Source: CAYJAZ01 sp964371865 (GTDB lineage Bacteria > Desulfobacterota > Desulfovibrionia > Desulfovibrionales > Desulfovibrionaceae). Taken from it: a DNA stretch of 24,265 nucleotides. Made by a program: the position numbers and the translations under genes. Every line of letters starts with the position of its first letter. Position 1 is the first letter of the stretch. The stretch is from contig CAYJOR010000039.1 of NCBI GenBank assembly GCA_964371865.1, positions 1 through 24,265 on the forward strand. Reading direction: 5' to 3'. Positions 14,798-23,834 of the stretch are shown here, piece after piece. The notes beneath the pieces are model-generated. The model was given only the letters and a program-made list of their open reading frames with translations. It did no database searches and was not told the DNA's origin.

Positions 14798-17101
14798 TTA
14801 CATTCTTCCTTTTCGAGTATGTTCTAAAAGTAAAAATGTTGAAAGTAGTTTTGCAATATATTTTATTGTATTAACTTCTTTTTCAGTCCAAATTCTAGGC
14901 TTTGTACAATCATCAAAACCTAAAAACAAACTTACGTATCCATCACGATATACCTGAGAATGCAAGAAGGAAAGAATTCCTTGATTTTTCATCAATTCAA
15001 AAGCTCCATCTGCTTCCAATACACGTAAGTCATTACTGAAAAAGATACCGTCATCACTTGCATCTCTAAAAAAATCTTCAAGGATTTCAGCGGTTAGTCC
15101 TTTTAGATTATCAATCTCCGCGCCAATACCTTCTGCGCACCATTCAAAAGTATTATCGTATGTAGCACCGGTATCAAGCGATTCAAAAATATAGCTTCTA
15201 TCCACTTTAAAATGTTCACCAAGGATTTTTAATACTAGATTGATAGTAGTATTTATATCCTTAGTTTCATGAAGTAAATTGAATACCATAGAAATAAAAT
15301 TTGCTTCAAAGTATGAATTTGCACTTCTGCTTGCATTTTCAAGAATTGTAAGATTCTTCATCGTACCCTGATCAAATTCAGAGCTGTAGAACGTATAACA
15401 ATCTTTACCTTTTTTCTTAGATTGATACAAAGCTTTATCAGCAGCATCGTAAAGTTCTTGATAGTTACCGCCATTTAATGGAAAACGAGCTACTCCCACA
15501 CTACCTGATATTTTATAATCATTATTATTACCTGAGTAAGTAGTGCGGAAAAAGTTTACAAGTCTTTCAGCTTTTTCAAGAATTACATTTAACTCCTTAA
15601 CATCTTTTAATAAAACAATAAATTCATCTCCACCAAGTCGACCAACAACATCATGCGAACGGAAACAAGATTTTATTTTTTTACCAACATCAGCAATAAC
15701 CATATCGCCGAATTGATGCCCTAAAGTATCATTCACATTTTTAAAATCATCAATATCAACAATAAATAAAGCATGTTGCGATTCAGAATTTGATTGAGCA
15801 AGTATTTTTTCCATTTCTCTTTGAGCAGTTACCTTATTAAAGCAATTTGCTAAAAGATCCATCTTAGCTTGTTCTTCAAAAGATTTTTGGTCGTCAATAT
15901 CAGCTGACTTACCAACTACAACAATTGGTTTACCTTGAGAATCCTTTAAAATTTCATAATCAAATTTGTGATAGCGAACCACTCCTTCATTATTTACAAG
16001 ACGAAATTCTGTCGGCTCTACAATACCTTCATACATATTCTTGATGACTTTTTCTAGAATAGCTCTATCATCTTTATAAATAGCGGTAGATTCTGCAAGA
16101 GTTTTTATATCTGTTTCAGAATTTTGCGTGAACTGTTCATACCCTTTCCCATAGTAACGAATACGCGATGTTCTAAGGTCAAAGGTGAAAATCAAGTCAT
16201 TTACAAGATTAGTCAAAGAATTAAAAAGAACTTTATCAGATATAATATCTTTAAAATATGTGTTTATTGTCATATCAGGTGCATTACCTGCAACAAAATC
16301 ACGCAAATCTTTAATAAAAGCAACAATAAGCTCACTTTCAACTTTTCCAAAAGGCATTGTTTTTACTAAAGTAACTTCGCAAGGTATTTCTTCACCGCCA
16401 ACAACTTTATGAAGCCAGTTAAATGTATAGGAACCTTCTTGAACTGCTTTTGAAAAATTTTCTTTTGCAAGTTCGCTACTTAGTCTACCATTAGGTTGAT
16501 ATTTTGGAGATAACTCAAAAAACTTTTCAAGTGTCATTGAATTGTCACTGACATTATAAAGCTCTAGGGCTTTTTTATTAAAGAGAATATTTTCAAATTC
16601 AGTTGTCCAAAGATTTACGCTCCAAGGGCATGTATCCAAAACGGCTTTCAAGTATTTATAGAATAAACCTTCATTTTTTTCTTGAAGTGCAATATCCGGT
16701 CTTGCATCACGCAAAATAACTGCAATGATATTACCGCCAGTGTTATCTTCAATATTAAGTCTGTAGGTATAAAGTGATACAGGAATAATTTCTTTATTAT
16801 GATTATAACAATTCCACTCAATAACACCACTACCGACTTGATATACTTCATCAAGTTTAGCATTGAGAGTTGTATAATCATACTCACCATCGGAGTTACG
16901 ATTCACAAAACGATCAGAATAATTTTCTCTACACTCTTCCGTGGATGTAAAGCCAAAAAATTCATAAAACGACTGGTTAAGTGCCACAAGTTCATGTTTA
17001 CTATTTAGAATAGCAATAGAAGTTTTCGTACAAAGGAAAAGTTCTTTTGCAAAAACAGCACTATTTAGTAATTGCTCACCTAGCATTTCGTTTGTCATCA
17101 T
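14798..17101 (-). CDS. Diguanylate cyclase with three PAS domains, GGDEF and C-terminal GAF
   Basis: It is predicted to make c-di-GMP from two GTP in the cytoplasm, controlled by sensory domains. The 767-aa product has no signal peptide or membrane helix. PAS-like domains cover about 20-125, 145-270 and 295-410. The cyclase domain (about 415-575) is complete: MDLLANCFNKVTA, VDIDDFKNVNDTLGHQFGD, and GGDEF at 490-494. An RxxD inhibitory site (R481 to D484) sits five residues before GGDEF, so product inhibition is expected. A GAF domain fills about 595-765, which is unusual after GGDEF. The ATG at 17099-17101 is preferred over the next ATG because AGGGGA (17116-17111) is 9 nt away. It is divergent from livJ and is followed 8 nt later by a c-di-GMP riboswitch. 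Confidence 0.93.
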   Translation of the reverse strand: MMTNEMLGEQLLNSAVFAKELFLCTKTSIAILNSKHELVALNQSFYEFFGFTSTEECRENYSDRFVNRNSDGEYDYTTLNAKLDEVYQVGSGVIEWNCYNHNKEIIPVSLYTYRLNIEDNTGGNIIAVILRDARPDIALQEKNEGLFYKYLKAVLDTCPWSVNLWTTEFENILFNKKALELYNVSDNSMTLEKFFELSPKYQPNGRLSSELAKENFSKAVQEGSYTFNWLHKVVGGEEIPCEVTLVKTMPFGKVESELIVAFIKDLRDFVAGNAPDMTINTYFKDIISDKVLFNSLTNLVNDLIFTFDLRTSRIRYYGKGYEQFTQNSETDIKTLAESTAIYKDDRAILEKVIKNMYEGIVEPTEFRLVNNEGVVRYHKFDYEILKDSQGKPIVVVGKSADIDDQKSFEEQAKMDLLANCFNKVTAQREMEKILAQSNSESQHALFIVDIDDFKNVNDTLGHQFGDMVIADVGKKIKSCFRSHDVVGRLGGDEFIVLLKDVKELNVILEKAERLVNFFRTTYSGNNNDYKISGSVGVARFPLNGGNYQELYDAADKALYQSKKKGKDCYTFYSSEFDQGTMKNLTILENASRSANSYFEANFISMVFNLLHETKDINTTINLVLKILGEHFKVDRSYIFESLDTGATYDNTFEWCAEGIGAEIDNLKGLTAEILEDFFRDASDDGIFFSNDLRVLEADGAFELMKNQGILSFLHSQVYRDGYVSLFLGFDDCTKPRIWTEKEVNTIKYIAKLLSTFLLLEHTRKGRM

Positions 17102-17248
17102 AATATATTATCCCCTAAAAGCCACTCTTTAAATCGACTCAAGCAGTGTACTTCTATTTCATTTAATGGTCAAGTTGCAAATTTAGAAAGATAGAAATTC
17201 TTTTGAAAAATGTAATCATAGACTACAATTCTATTAAAAACAAAGAAG

Positions 17249-17277
17249 TTGCAAATATAAAAAATATAAAGTATGGT
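17249..17277 (+). promoter_or_regulatory. Candidate promoter of livJ
   Basis: TTGCAA (17249-17254) and TATGGT (17272-17277) are 17 nt apart, about 35 nt before the livJ ATG. Each box matches 4 of 6 consensus bases. Confidence 0.35.
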
Positions 17278-17312
17278 AATTTTGCTTATATAAAATCACA
17301 AGGAGATAGTTT

Positions 17313-18449
17313 ATGAAATTTTCTAAGGTTTTAGCATTACTTGCTATGTTAACAATTCCTGCAAGTGCACAATTTGCTTTTGCGGCAGATCCTATTAAGG
17401 TTGGTGTTTATCTTCCTTTAACTGGACAAAATGCTTTTGGTGGTCAACTTGAATTAGAAGGTATTAGACTTGCTCACCAGCAACAACCTGAAGTTCTTGG
17501 TCGCCCTGTTGAGCTTGTTATCGTTGATAATAAATCAGACAAAGTGGAAGCTGCAAACGCTGTTACACGTCTTACAGAAAAAGACAATGTAAATGCAATT
17601 ATAGGCACTTACGGATCTTCACTTGCTCTTGCAGGTGGCGAAGTTGCTGAAAGAGCCGGCACTCCTGTTGTTGGAACTTCATGCACAAGCCCATTAGTAA
17701 CACAAGGAAAAAAATACTATTTCCGTGCTTGCTTTACCGATCCTTATCAAGCACCTGCTGCTGCAAGCTATGCGTATAATGACTTAGGATTCAAAAACGC
17801 TGCTCTTTTAGTAGATATCGCATCTGATTACAGCGTTGGTCTTTCAAGCTTCTTCAAACGCGCTTACACAAAAATCGGCGGAACAATTGTTGCTGAGCAA
17901 AGATATAACTCAGGCGACCAAGATTTTACAGCTCAACTTACAGAAATCATCAGCAAAAACCCTGACGTAGTATTTATGCCTGCTTACTTTGCAGAAGGCG
18001 CTATTATTATGAAGCAAGCTCGTGAACTTGGCGCAAAGTTCGTGTTCATCGGTGCTGACGCTATGGATAACCCTGAAACTATCAACATCGCAGGTGATGC
18101 GGCTGAAGGTTTCTTACACACAACTTTCCCTTATGACCCATCTATGCCAGATATGAGCGCAGAAGCTAAAGCTTTCACCGACGCTTGGAATGCTACCTAC
18201 CCAGAAAAAGCTCCTAACGTTAACGCTGCTCTTGGTTACAACTCATACCTTATGATTATTAACGCTATTGAACGCATGAACTCAGCTGATCAAGAAGCTA
18301 TCACAGAAGGTTTAGCTACAATTAAAGATATGCCTACTCCTCTTGGTATTCTTTCAATCAATGCAACTCATGACGCTGAACTTCCTGTTGGTATCATTAG
18401 ATATAACGACGGAAAACGTGCTTATTTAGGTCAAGTAACTGTAAAATAA
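17313..18449 (+). CDS. livJ: Branched-chain amino acid ABC transporter, periplasmic binding protein
   Basis: This is a periplasmic receptor that hands leucine, isoleucine, valine or a related amino acid to LivHMG. The 378-aa product has a signal peptide with probable cleavage after AFA (about residue 24). The mature protein begins ADPIKVGVYLPLTGQNAFGG, the classic Peripla_BP_6 start. Further family landmarks are LVIVDNKSDKVEAANAVTRL, AIIGTYGSSLALAGGEVAE, GTSCTSPLVTQGKKYYFRAC, DFTAQLTEI, GADAMDN and ALGYNSYLMI. Length is normal. It has the strongest ribosome site in the region (AAGGAG 17300-17305). Its codons are richer in C-ending forms than its neighbours, consistent with high expression. 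A large hairpin after its stop probably lets it be made in excess over the membrane parts. The exact ligand cannot be read from sequence. Confidence 0.95.
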   Translation: MKFSKVLALLAMLTIPASAQFAFAADPIKVGVYLPLTGQNAFGGQLELEGIRLAHQQQPEVLGRPVELVIVDNKSDKVEAANAVTRLTEKDNVNAIIGTYGSSLALAGGEVAERAGTPVVGTSCTSPLVTQGKKYYFRACFTDPYQAPAAASYAYNDLGFKNAALLVDIASDYSVGLSSFFKRAYTKIGGTIVAEQRYNSGDQDFTAQLTEIISKNPDVVFMPAYFAEGAIIMKQARELGAKFVFIGADAMDNPETINIAGDAAEGFLHTTFPYDPSMPDMSAEAKAFTDAWNATYPEKAPNVNAALGYNSYLMIINAIERMNSADQEAITEGLATIKDMPTPLGILSINATHDAELPVGIIRYNDGKRAYLGQVTVK

Positions 18450-18463
18450 TATCAAATTAAAAT

Positions 18464-18513
18464 AAACATGGATATAAATTTTTTGTTTCGGCAAAATTTT
18501 TATTTCCATGTTT
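18464..18513 (+). terminator. Long intercistronic hairpin between livJ and livH
   Basis: AAACATGGA (18464-18472) pairs with TCCATGTTT (18505-18513). The stem continues, after small mismatches, through ATAAA/TTTAT and TTTTG/CAAAA to a TTTCGG loop. There is no T run directly after it, so it may act more as an mRNA 3'-end protector or partial terminator than a full stop. Confidence 0.65.
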
Positions 18514-18559
18514 CAGTATTTTAAGTACATACTGCATAGTATATAACTCTTAGCTTTCA

Positions 18560-18588
18560 TTGAACTAAAGATTTTTACGAGCTATACA
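18560..18588 (+). promoter_or_regulatory. Candidate secondary promoter before livH
   Basis: TTGAAC (18560-18565) and TATACA (18583-18588) are 17 nt apart, 38 nt before the livH ATG, each with 4 of 6 matches. It could supply the membrane genes separately from livJ. Confidence 0.3.
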
Positions 18589-18626
18589 CAATACAGTATG
18601 AATTCAACTTCTAACCCCCAAATATT

Positions 18627-19520
18627 ATGACAATAGAACTTTTTTTCCAACATTTTCTCAATGCCCTTACTCTAGGTTCGCTTTATGGATTAGTTGCTAT
18701 CGGTTACACGATGGTTTACGGCATTCTGCGACTCATCAATTTTGCGCATGGTGATATTCTCATGCTTGGAGCCTATTTAGTATTTTATGGTTCTTCACTA
18801 TTTATGCTCCCATGGGCATTAGCGGTTATTGTTGCTATTATTGGAGCAAGCCTAATAGGAATTATGATTGACCAAATCGCCTATAAACCTTTGCGAGAAG
18901 CACCTAGAATTTCAGCACTTATTTCTGCAATTGCGGTATCTTTCTTTATTGAAAGCCTTGCAGTTGTTATTTTCACAGGTCTTCCTAAAGCTGTTTATCA
19001 GCCAAAATGGTTAGTTGAAGTAATTCAATACGGTAACTTACGTATTATGCCTTTAACAATTGTTATTCCTTTAATCACTTCTCTACTTGTGCTTGTACTT
19101 CTTTGGGTAGTTTATAGAACCAAGCCGGGTCTTGCAATGCGTGCTATATCAAAAGATATTGAAACTACAAGACTTCTTGGTGTAAATGTAAATAAAATTA
19201 TTGCTATTACATTTGGTATTGGCTCTGCGCTTGCTGCGGCTTCTGGTATTATGTGGGCGTTACGCTATCCACAAATTCATCCTTATATGGGTATTTTTCC
19301 GGGGTTCAAAGCATTTATAGCGGCAGTATTCGGCGGAATTGGCTCAATTCAGGGTGCTGTTGTTGGCGGGTTAATTCTTGGATTTATTGAAATTATGACA
19401 ATCGCATTCTTCCCATCTTTATCTGGATATCGTGATGCTTTTGCGTTTATTCTTCTTGTTGTCGTCCTTCTTGTAAAGCCTACCGGACTTTTTGGGCAAA
19501 AAATCAACGAAAAGATATAA
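18627..19520 (+). CDS. livH: Branched-chain amino acid ABC transporter permease LivH
   Basis: This is one of the two inner-membrane permeases of the importer. The 297-aa product has about eight hydrophobic segments. It opens with the family pattern FFQHFLNALTLGSLYGLVAI, then GYTMVYGILRLINFAHGDIL, the usual LivH signature. Near the C-terminus GGIGSIQGAVVGGLILGFIE is the coupling region to the ATPase. Length is normal. The ATG is fixed by the conserved start, yet no Shine-Dalgarno sequence precedes it (the upstream stretch is TAACCCCCAAAT), unlike livJ, livM and livG. A 177-nt gap with a hairpin and possible promoter separates it from livJ. livM follows after 9 nt. Confidence 0.95.
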   Translation: MTIELFFQHFLNALTLGSLYGLVAIGYTMVYGILRLINFAHGDILMLGAYLVFYGSSLFMLPWALAVIVAIIGASLIGIMIDQIAYKPLREAPRISALISAIAVSFFIESLAVVIFTGLPKAVYQPKWLVEVIQYGNLRIMPLTIVIPLITSLLVLVLLWVVYRTKPGLAMRAISKDIETTRLLGVNVNKIIAITFGIGSALAAASGIMWALRYPQIHPYMGIFPGFKAFIAAVFGGIGSIQGAVVGGLILGFIEIMTIAFFPSLSGYRDAFAFILLVVVLLVKPTGLFGQKINEKI

Positions 19521-19529
19521 GGAGGATAT

Positions 19530-20663
19530 ATGTCAAATCAAACATCTACACAGTGCCCACTTGTAAACCCTCACGCAATGCGCGATTTAATACTCAACTG
19601 CATATTGATTTCTCTTATTTTCTTATTCATTTTTTGGGCGGAAGGCGATCTTTTCAAATTTTTAGGCGAACCTACTTGGCTTCCTAAGTCAATGAATAGA
19701 TATACAGCTCAGATATTAAACTTATCAGCAGTTTACGGTATTCTAGCGTTATCACTCAACCTCATTTACGGTTTCACCGGTATGTTTTCTCTTGGTCATG
19801 CCGGATTTATGGCTATAGGCGCATATGTGTCTGCATTATGTGTTCTTAGTCCTGAAGCTAAGGAAATGATGTGGATTCTTGACCCTATCGCTTCTCCTTT
19901 TGATGTTATTCACACACCATTCTGGATTTCAGTTATTGCAGGTGGATTGATAGCAGCTGTATTTGCACTCTTTATCGCTCTTCCTGTTCTGCGTTTGGGT
20001 GATGACTATCTTGGAATTGCAACTCTTGGTTTTGCTGAAATTATTCGTGTACTTATTCTAAATTTTACCACAATTACAAACGGTTCTCTTGGTATTAAAG
20101 GTATACCTAGACATACAGATTTATACACTAGTTATTTATGGTTATTTATTGTACTTTTCTTTGTAGTTAGGCTTATGCGAAGTAACTACGGAAATGTTTT
20201 CAAGGCTGTTAGAGATAATGAAATTGCCGCTAAAGTTATGGGTGTTGATATCTTCAAATATAAGGTTATCTCATTCTGCTTAGGCGCGTTTATAGCAGGT
20301 ATCGGCGGTGCTCTTCTTGGAAACTTGCTTACAACTATCGACCCGAAAATGTTCAACTTTCAGCTGACATTCAACATTCTTATGATTGTTGTTGCCGGTG
20401 GGCTTGGTTCAATAACAGGTAGCATTATGGGTGCTATGATAATTACTATACTTCTTGAATGGTTACGTATAGTTGAAGAACCTATGAATCTTATTTTATT
20501 TGAAGTTCCGGGCATACCGGGAATGCGTATGGTAGTATTTTCTCTTGTATTGCTTTGCATTATTCTTTATCGTCGTGAAGGTATTATGGGATTGCGCGAA
20601 ATTACTTGGACTTCTATCATAAACTTCTTTTCAAGAAAAAATAAGAATTCTAAAGGAGCGTAA
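19530..20663 (+). CDS. livM: Branched-chain amino acid ABC transporter permease LivM
   Basis: This is the second inner-membrane permease, pairing with LivH. The 377-aa hydrophobic protein carries the family blocks LSLNLIYGFTGMFSLGHAGF (about residue 71), LRLGDDYLGIATLGFAEIIR (about 151), RDNEIAAKVMGVDIFKYKV (about 230) and the coupling motif GGLGSITGSIMGA (about 290). The N-terminal 50 residues include an extra charged loop (WAEGDLFKFLGEPTWLPKSM), common in long LivM versions. It has a strong AGGAGG ribosome site at 19520-19525 and follows livH by 9 nt. livG starts 2 nt after its stop, so the three genes are one transcript. Confidence 0.95.
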   Translation: MSNQTSTQCPLVNPHAMRDLILNCILISLIFLFIFWAEGDLFKFLGEPTWLPKSMNRYTAQILNLSAVYGILALSLNLIYGFTGMFSLGHAGFMAIGAYVSALCVLSPEAKEMMWILDPIASPFDVIHTPFWISVIAGGLIAAVFALFIALPVLRLGDDYLGIATLGFAEIIRVLILNFTTITNGSLGIKGIPRHTDLYTSYLWLFIVLFFVVRLMRSNYGNVFKAVRDNEIAAKVMGVDIFKYKVISFCLGAFIAGIGGALLGNLLTTIDPKMFNFQLTFNILMIVVAGGLGSITGSIMGAMIITILLEWLRIVEEPMNLILFEVPGIPGMRMVVFSLVLLCIILYRREGIMGLREITWTSIINFFSRKNKNSKGA

Positions 20664-20665
20664 TC

Positions 20666-21463
20666 ATGAGTAATTCAGCAAGTAGAAAAACACTTACCCT
20701 TGATACGCAAGCTATTACAATGCGATTTGGCGGTGTAACAGCTGTTAATCAATTAAATATGCAGGTTGAAGAAAATTCTATCACAGGTCTTATTGGTCCT
20801 AACGGTGCTGGTAAAACCACTGCTTTTAACGTTGTATCCGGCTTTTATACTCCTCAAGAAGGTAGAATTCTCTTCAATGGAGAAGACATAAAAGGCGTAT
20901 CACCACATACAATATGTAAAAAAGGAATGGCTCGTACTTTTCAAAATATTAGACTATTCCACACACTTACTTCTCTTGAAAACGTTATGCTAGGAAGACA
21001 CGTAAGACGTAAACATTCATGGTTTGCAACTCTTTTTGGTTTACCCGGTACAATGAAAGAAGAAAAAGATATTAGACAAAAAGCTTGGGAATTGCTTGAA
21101 AAATTACAACTTACACAATACGCTCATGAAAAAGCATCTTCCTTACCATACGGAGCTCAAAGGCGTCTTGAAATCGCTCGTGCGTTAGCTACAGAACCAT
21201 CATTTCTTTTACTTGATGAACCTGCGGCCGGTATGAATCCTCAAGAAAGTATTGAACTGCTTCATTTTATCAAACACATTAGAGACGAATTCAACCTTAC
21301 AATTCTTCTCATCGAACACGATATGAAAGTTGTTATGGGTGTATGCGAACAAATATTTGTTCTAGAATATGGGCAACTTATTGCTCAAGGTACACCTGAA
21401 GAAATTCGTTCAAATAAAAAAGTTATAGAAGCATATCTAGGTGAAGATGCGCTTATCTCGTAA
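20666..21463 (+). CDS. livG: Branched-chain amino acid ABC transporter ATPase LivG
   Basis: This is the cytoplasmic ATPase that binds LivM or LivH and drives import. The 265-aa product has Walker A GPNGAGKTT (about residues 43-51), the LivG-specific GMARTFQNIRLF segment with the Q-loop glutamine (about 89), signature LPYGAQRRLEIARAL (about 164), Walker B FLLLDEPAAGMNP (about 181) and H-loop LIEHDMKVVM. All catalytic residues are present. The start has AAGGAG at 20653-20658. Normally a second ATPase, LivF, follows, but here the next gene, 12 nt on, is a corrinoid or siroheme amidase. Either livF is elsewhere or LivG works alone as a homodimer. Confidence 0.95.
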   Translation: MSNSASRKTLTLDTQAITMRFGGVTAVNQLNMQVEENSITGLIGPNGAGKTTAFNVVSGFYTPQEGRILFNGEDIKGVSPHTICKKGMARTFQNIRLFHTLTSLENVMLGRHVRRKHSWFATLFGLPGTMKEEKDIRQKAWELLEKLQLTQYAHEKASSLPYGAQRRLEIARALATEPSFLLLDEPAAGMNPQESIELLHFIKHIRDEFNLTILLIEHDMKVVMGVCEQIFVLEYGQLIAQGTPEEIRSNKKVIEAYLGEDALIS

Positions 21464-21475
21464 CCAAGATTAATT

Positions 21476-22897
21476 ATGCAACAAAAAAGATTAATTATAT
21501 CAGCTCTTTCCGGAGGGAGTGGAAAAACTCTCTCCGCTTTAGGGCTTTGCCGTGCACTTGTGAACAGGGGACACACAGTACTTCCTTTCAAAAAAGGACC
21601 TGACTACATTGATGCAACTTGGTTGAGTCTTGCTTCAAAAAAGGATTGTTATAATCTTGATCCTTTCTTTATGGGGAAGGAGGATTTACAACAACATTTT
21701 CAAAATATTTGTATGCGAAATCCTGAAAGTATTGCTCTTATTGAAGGAAATAGAGGGCTTTACGATGGAAAAGATGTTTACGGCTCTGCAAGTACCGCAG
21801 AGTTAGCTGTCACACTAGATACGCCTGTAGTGCTCACAATTGACGCTAAAAAAACTACTAGAACATTGGCGGCACTCGTAAATGGAATGGTTAACTTTGA
21901 TAAGCGTGTTTCATTTATAGGCTTGATATTCAACAATATTGCATCATCTAGGCACGAGAAAATAATTTACGAATCAGTAAATCACTATTGTGATGTGCCA
22001 ATTCTAGGCTTTATTCCACGCCTTTCCGGAAATCCACTCCCAGAAAGACACTTAGGACTTGAACTAGATCCAACAACACCAAAAAATGAAGAATTACTTG
22101 AAAATATAGGTAGAATTCTTACAGAATCTATTAATATTAATGGACTTCTTACAAATATTTCAAACCTAAATGATTTAAAAACCTTTTTTTCAGAAAACAC
22201 ATTAGCTAAAAAAGAACAGACTGAAGAAATCACATCTAAAACTTTGAATAAAAAAATCAAGATTGGTTATATTTTAGATAAAGCTATTTGGTTTTATTAT
22301 ACTGAAAATATAGAAGCACTTACAAACAAAGATAACGTAGAACTTATTCCACTGTCACTTTTCAATACTGACAACTGGGACTCTATTGATGGTCTTTATA
22401 TTGGTGGTGGATATCCTGAAGTTTTTGCAAAAGAAATATCAGAATCAAAGGTACTTGATATCATAAAGAAAAAAGCAGAAAATAACTTCCCTATTTATGC
22501 TGAATGTGGTGGATTTATGCTTCTCACAAATTCAATTAACAATGGAGAAGAAAAATTTCCAATGAGCGGAATTTTCTCGATTGACTTAGAATTTTATAAG
22601 AAGCCACAAGGTTTAGGATATATAGAAGCAGAAGTTGTGAAAGAAAATCCTTTTTTCTCACTTGGAGCAAAAATAAAAGCTCATGAATTTCATTATTCTT
22701 TGGCACTTACGCCGCCAGATGAATCTATTTATAAGCTCACTAAAGGAACTGGAATGGGTAATAAGGTTGATGGTGTAAACTATAAAAATGTTTTCGCAAG
22801 CTATACTCACATCTATGCACCTACTACCCCTGAATGGGCAGAAAATTTCGTAAAACTTATACGTAAAAACTATATCAGAGAGCATTATGAACAATAA
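21476..22897 (+). CDS. cobB: Cobyrinate a,c-diamide synthase family protein (CbiA/CobB; possibly DsrN)
   Basis: This is a glutamine-dependent, ATP-using amidase that converts two carboxylates of cobyrinic acid to amides in cobalamin synthesis. In sulfate reducers the paralogue DsrN is thought to amidate siroheme for sulfite reductase, and sequence reading alone does not decide between the two. The 473-aa product has the P-loop SGGSGKT (12-18), FKKGPDYID (about 39), ALIEGNRGLYDG (the CbiA substrate and Mg site, about 88) and GFIPR. The C-terminal class-I glutaminase domain has YIGGGYPE, the nucleophile Cys344 in AECGG and His445 in YTHIYA. Length is normal. The ribosome site is weak, 12 nt after livG. 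It overlaps rnc by 11 nt. Confidence 0.92.
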   Translation: MQQKRLIISALSGGSGKTLSALGLCRALVNRGHTVLPFKKGPDYIDATWLSLASKKDCYNLDPFFMGKEDLQQHFQNICMRNPESIALIEGNRGLYDGKDVYGSASTAELAVTLDTPVVLTIDAKKTTRTLAALVNGMVNFDKRVSFIGLIFNNIASSRHEKIIYESVNHYCDVPILGFIPRLSGNPLPERHLGLELDPTTPKNEELLENIGRILTESININGLLTNISNLNDLKTFFSENTLAKKEQTEEITSKTLNKKIKIGYILDKAIWFYYTENIEALTNKDNVELIPLSLFNTDNWDSIDGLYIGGGYPEVFAKEISESKVLDIIKKKAENNFPIYAECGGFMLLTNSINNGEEKFPMSGIFSIDLEFYKKPQGLGYIEAEVVKENPFFSLGAKIKAHEFHYSLALTPPDESIYKLTKGTGMGNKVDGVNYKNVFASYTHIYAPTTPEWAENFVKLIRKNYIREHYEQ

Positions 22898-23612
22898 TCT
22901 ACAAAAACTAGAAGAAAAAATTCAATATAACTTTATAAATAAAGATCTTATACGTGCTGCTCTCACACACACTTCATATATAAACGAGCAAGCAATTTCT
23001 AAAGAAGAAACAATACATTTACACAATGAAAGATTAGAGTTTTTAGGTGACGCAGTACTTGAAATTGTAATTTCTGAGGAACTTTACAAACGTTACTCAA
23101 ATGACAGAGAAGGAATTCTTACGCATACTCGTTCTACACTTGTCAACGAAAAAACTTTAGGAGCTCTCGCAAAAGAACTTTCACTAGACAAATATTTACT
23201 CCTTGGAAAAGGTGAAGAAGCACAAGGTGGTAGGCAAAGACTTTCTATCCTTTCTGATACATTAGAAGCTCTTATAGCGGCTATATATTTAGACGCGCAA
23301 GAAAACAAATCTATAGTAGAGCCTTTACAGCCTGTACGAAAGCTAATACACTCATTGTATTCTAATCTGTGGTTAGAAGAGTTACAACCCAAAAAAAATA
23401 AAGATTTTAAAACTCTACTTCAAGAAAAAACACAATCTTTATTCAAAGATACTCCTAAGTATTCACTTCTATCATGTGATGGACCAGAACACCAAAAAAT
23501 ATTTACAATTGAAGTCGTGTTACCCAATGGAAAAAAAATTACTAAAAGCGCAACAAATAAAAAAAGAGCTGAGCAACAAGCTGCTGAAGAAGCTTTAGAC
23601 ATACTCAACTAA
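22887..23612 (+). CDS. rnc: Ribonuclease III
   Basis: This is the double-strand-specific endoribonuclease that cuts rRNA precursors and structured mRNAs. The 241-aa product has the catalytic signature HNERLEFLGDAVLE (E51 and D55 in the usual metal sites, motif about 47-59) and the second acidic pair in LSDTLEALIAAIYLD (D124, E127). The C-terminal dsRNA-binding domain is about 168-240 (DFKTLLQEKTQ to KSATNKKRAEQQAAEEAL). Length is typical. Its ATG lies inside the end of the preceding amidase gene (11-nt overlap), so the two are translationally coupled. No ribosome site of its own stands out. A hairpin terminator lies about 165 nt downstream. Confidence 0.96.
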   Translation: MNNNLQKLEEKIQYNFINKDLIRAALTHTSYINEQAISKEETIHLHNERLEFLGDAVLEIVISEELYKRYSNDREGILTHTRSTLVNEKTLGALAKELSLDKYLLLGKGEEAQGGRQRLSILSDTLEALIAAIYLDAQENKSIVEPLQPVRKLIHSLYSNLWLEELQPKKNKDFKTLLQEKTQSLFKDTPKYSLLSCDGPEHQKIFTIEVVLPNGKKITKSATNKKRAEQQAAEEALDILN

Positions 23613-23778
23613 ACTGCTGAACATACAATACTTGTTAATGCCACAACAGTAACAGCCTAAAGTAATAGATTTATAAAATTTACCTATTTACTATTATGAC
23701 ATTAAATCTTTCTGCTATTTTTTTTGTCTTATCCAATAAAAGGTAATAGAATATACAATAAACAATTCATCATGCAAA

Positions 23779-23817
23779 AAAAACTCATTATCTTATAAAA
23801 AAGAGTAAAGAGTTTTT
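23779..23817. terminator. Probable bidirectional terminator between rnc and the small regulator
   Basis: AAAAACTC (23779-23786) pairs with GAGTTTTT (23810-23817), 8 bp, with A and T runs on the two sides that suit both strands. The loop is 23 nt and can pair internally (TCTT with AAGA). The rest of 23613-23834 shows no gene. Confidence 0.55.
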
Positions 23818-23834
23818 ATTGTTATTATGAAAAG

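Noticed and set aside
18464..18513. Riboswitch between livJ and livH
   Set aside because: Only one imperfect hairpin is present, with no conserved aptamer sequence.
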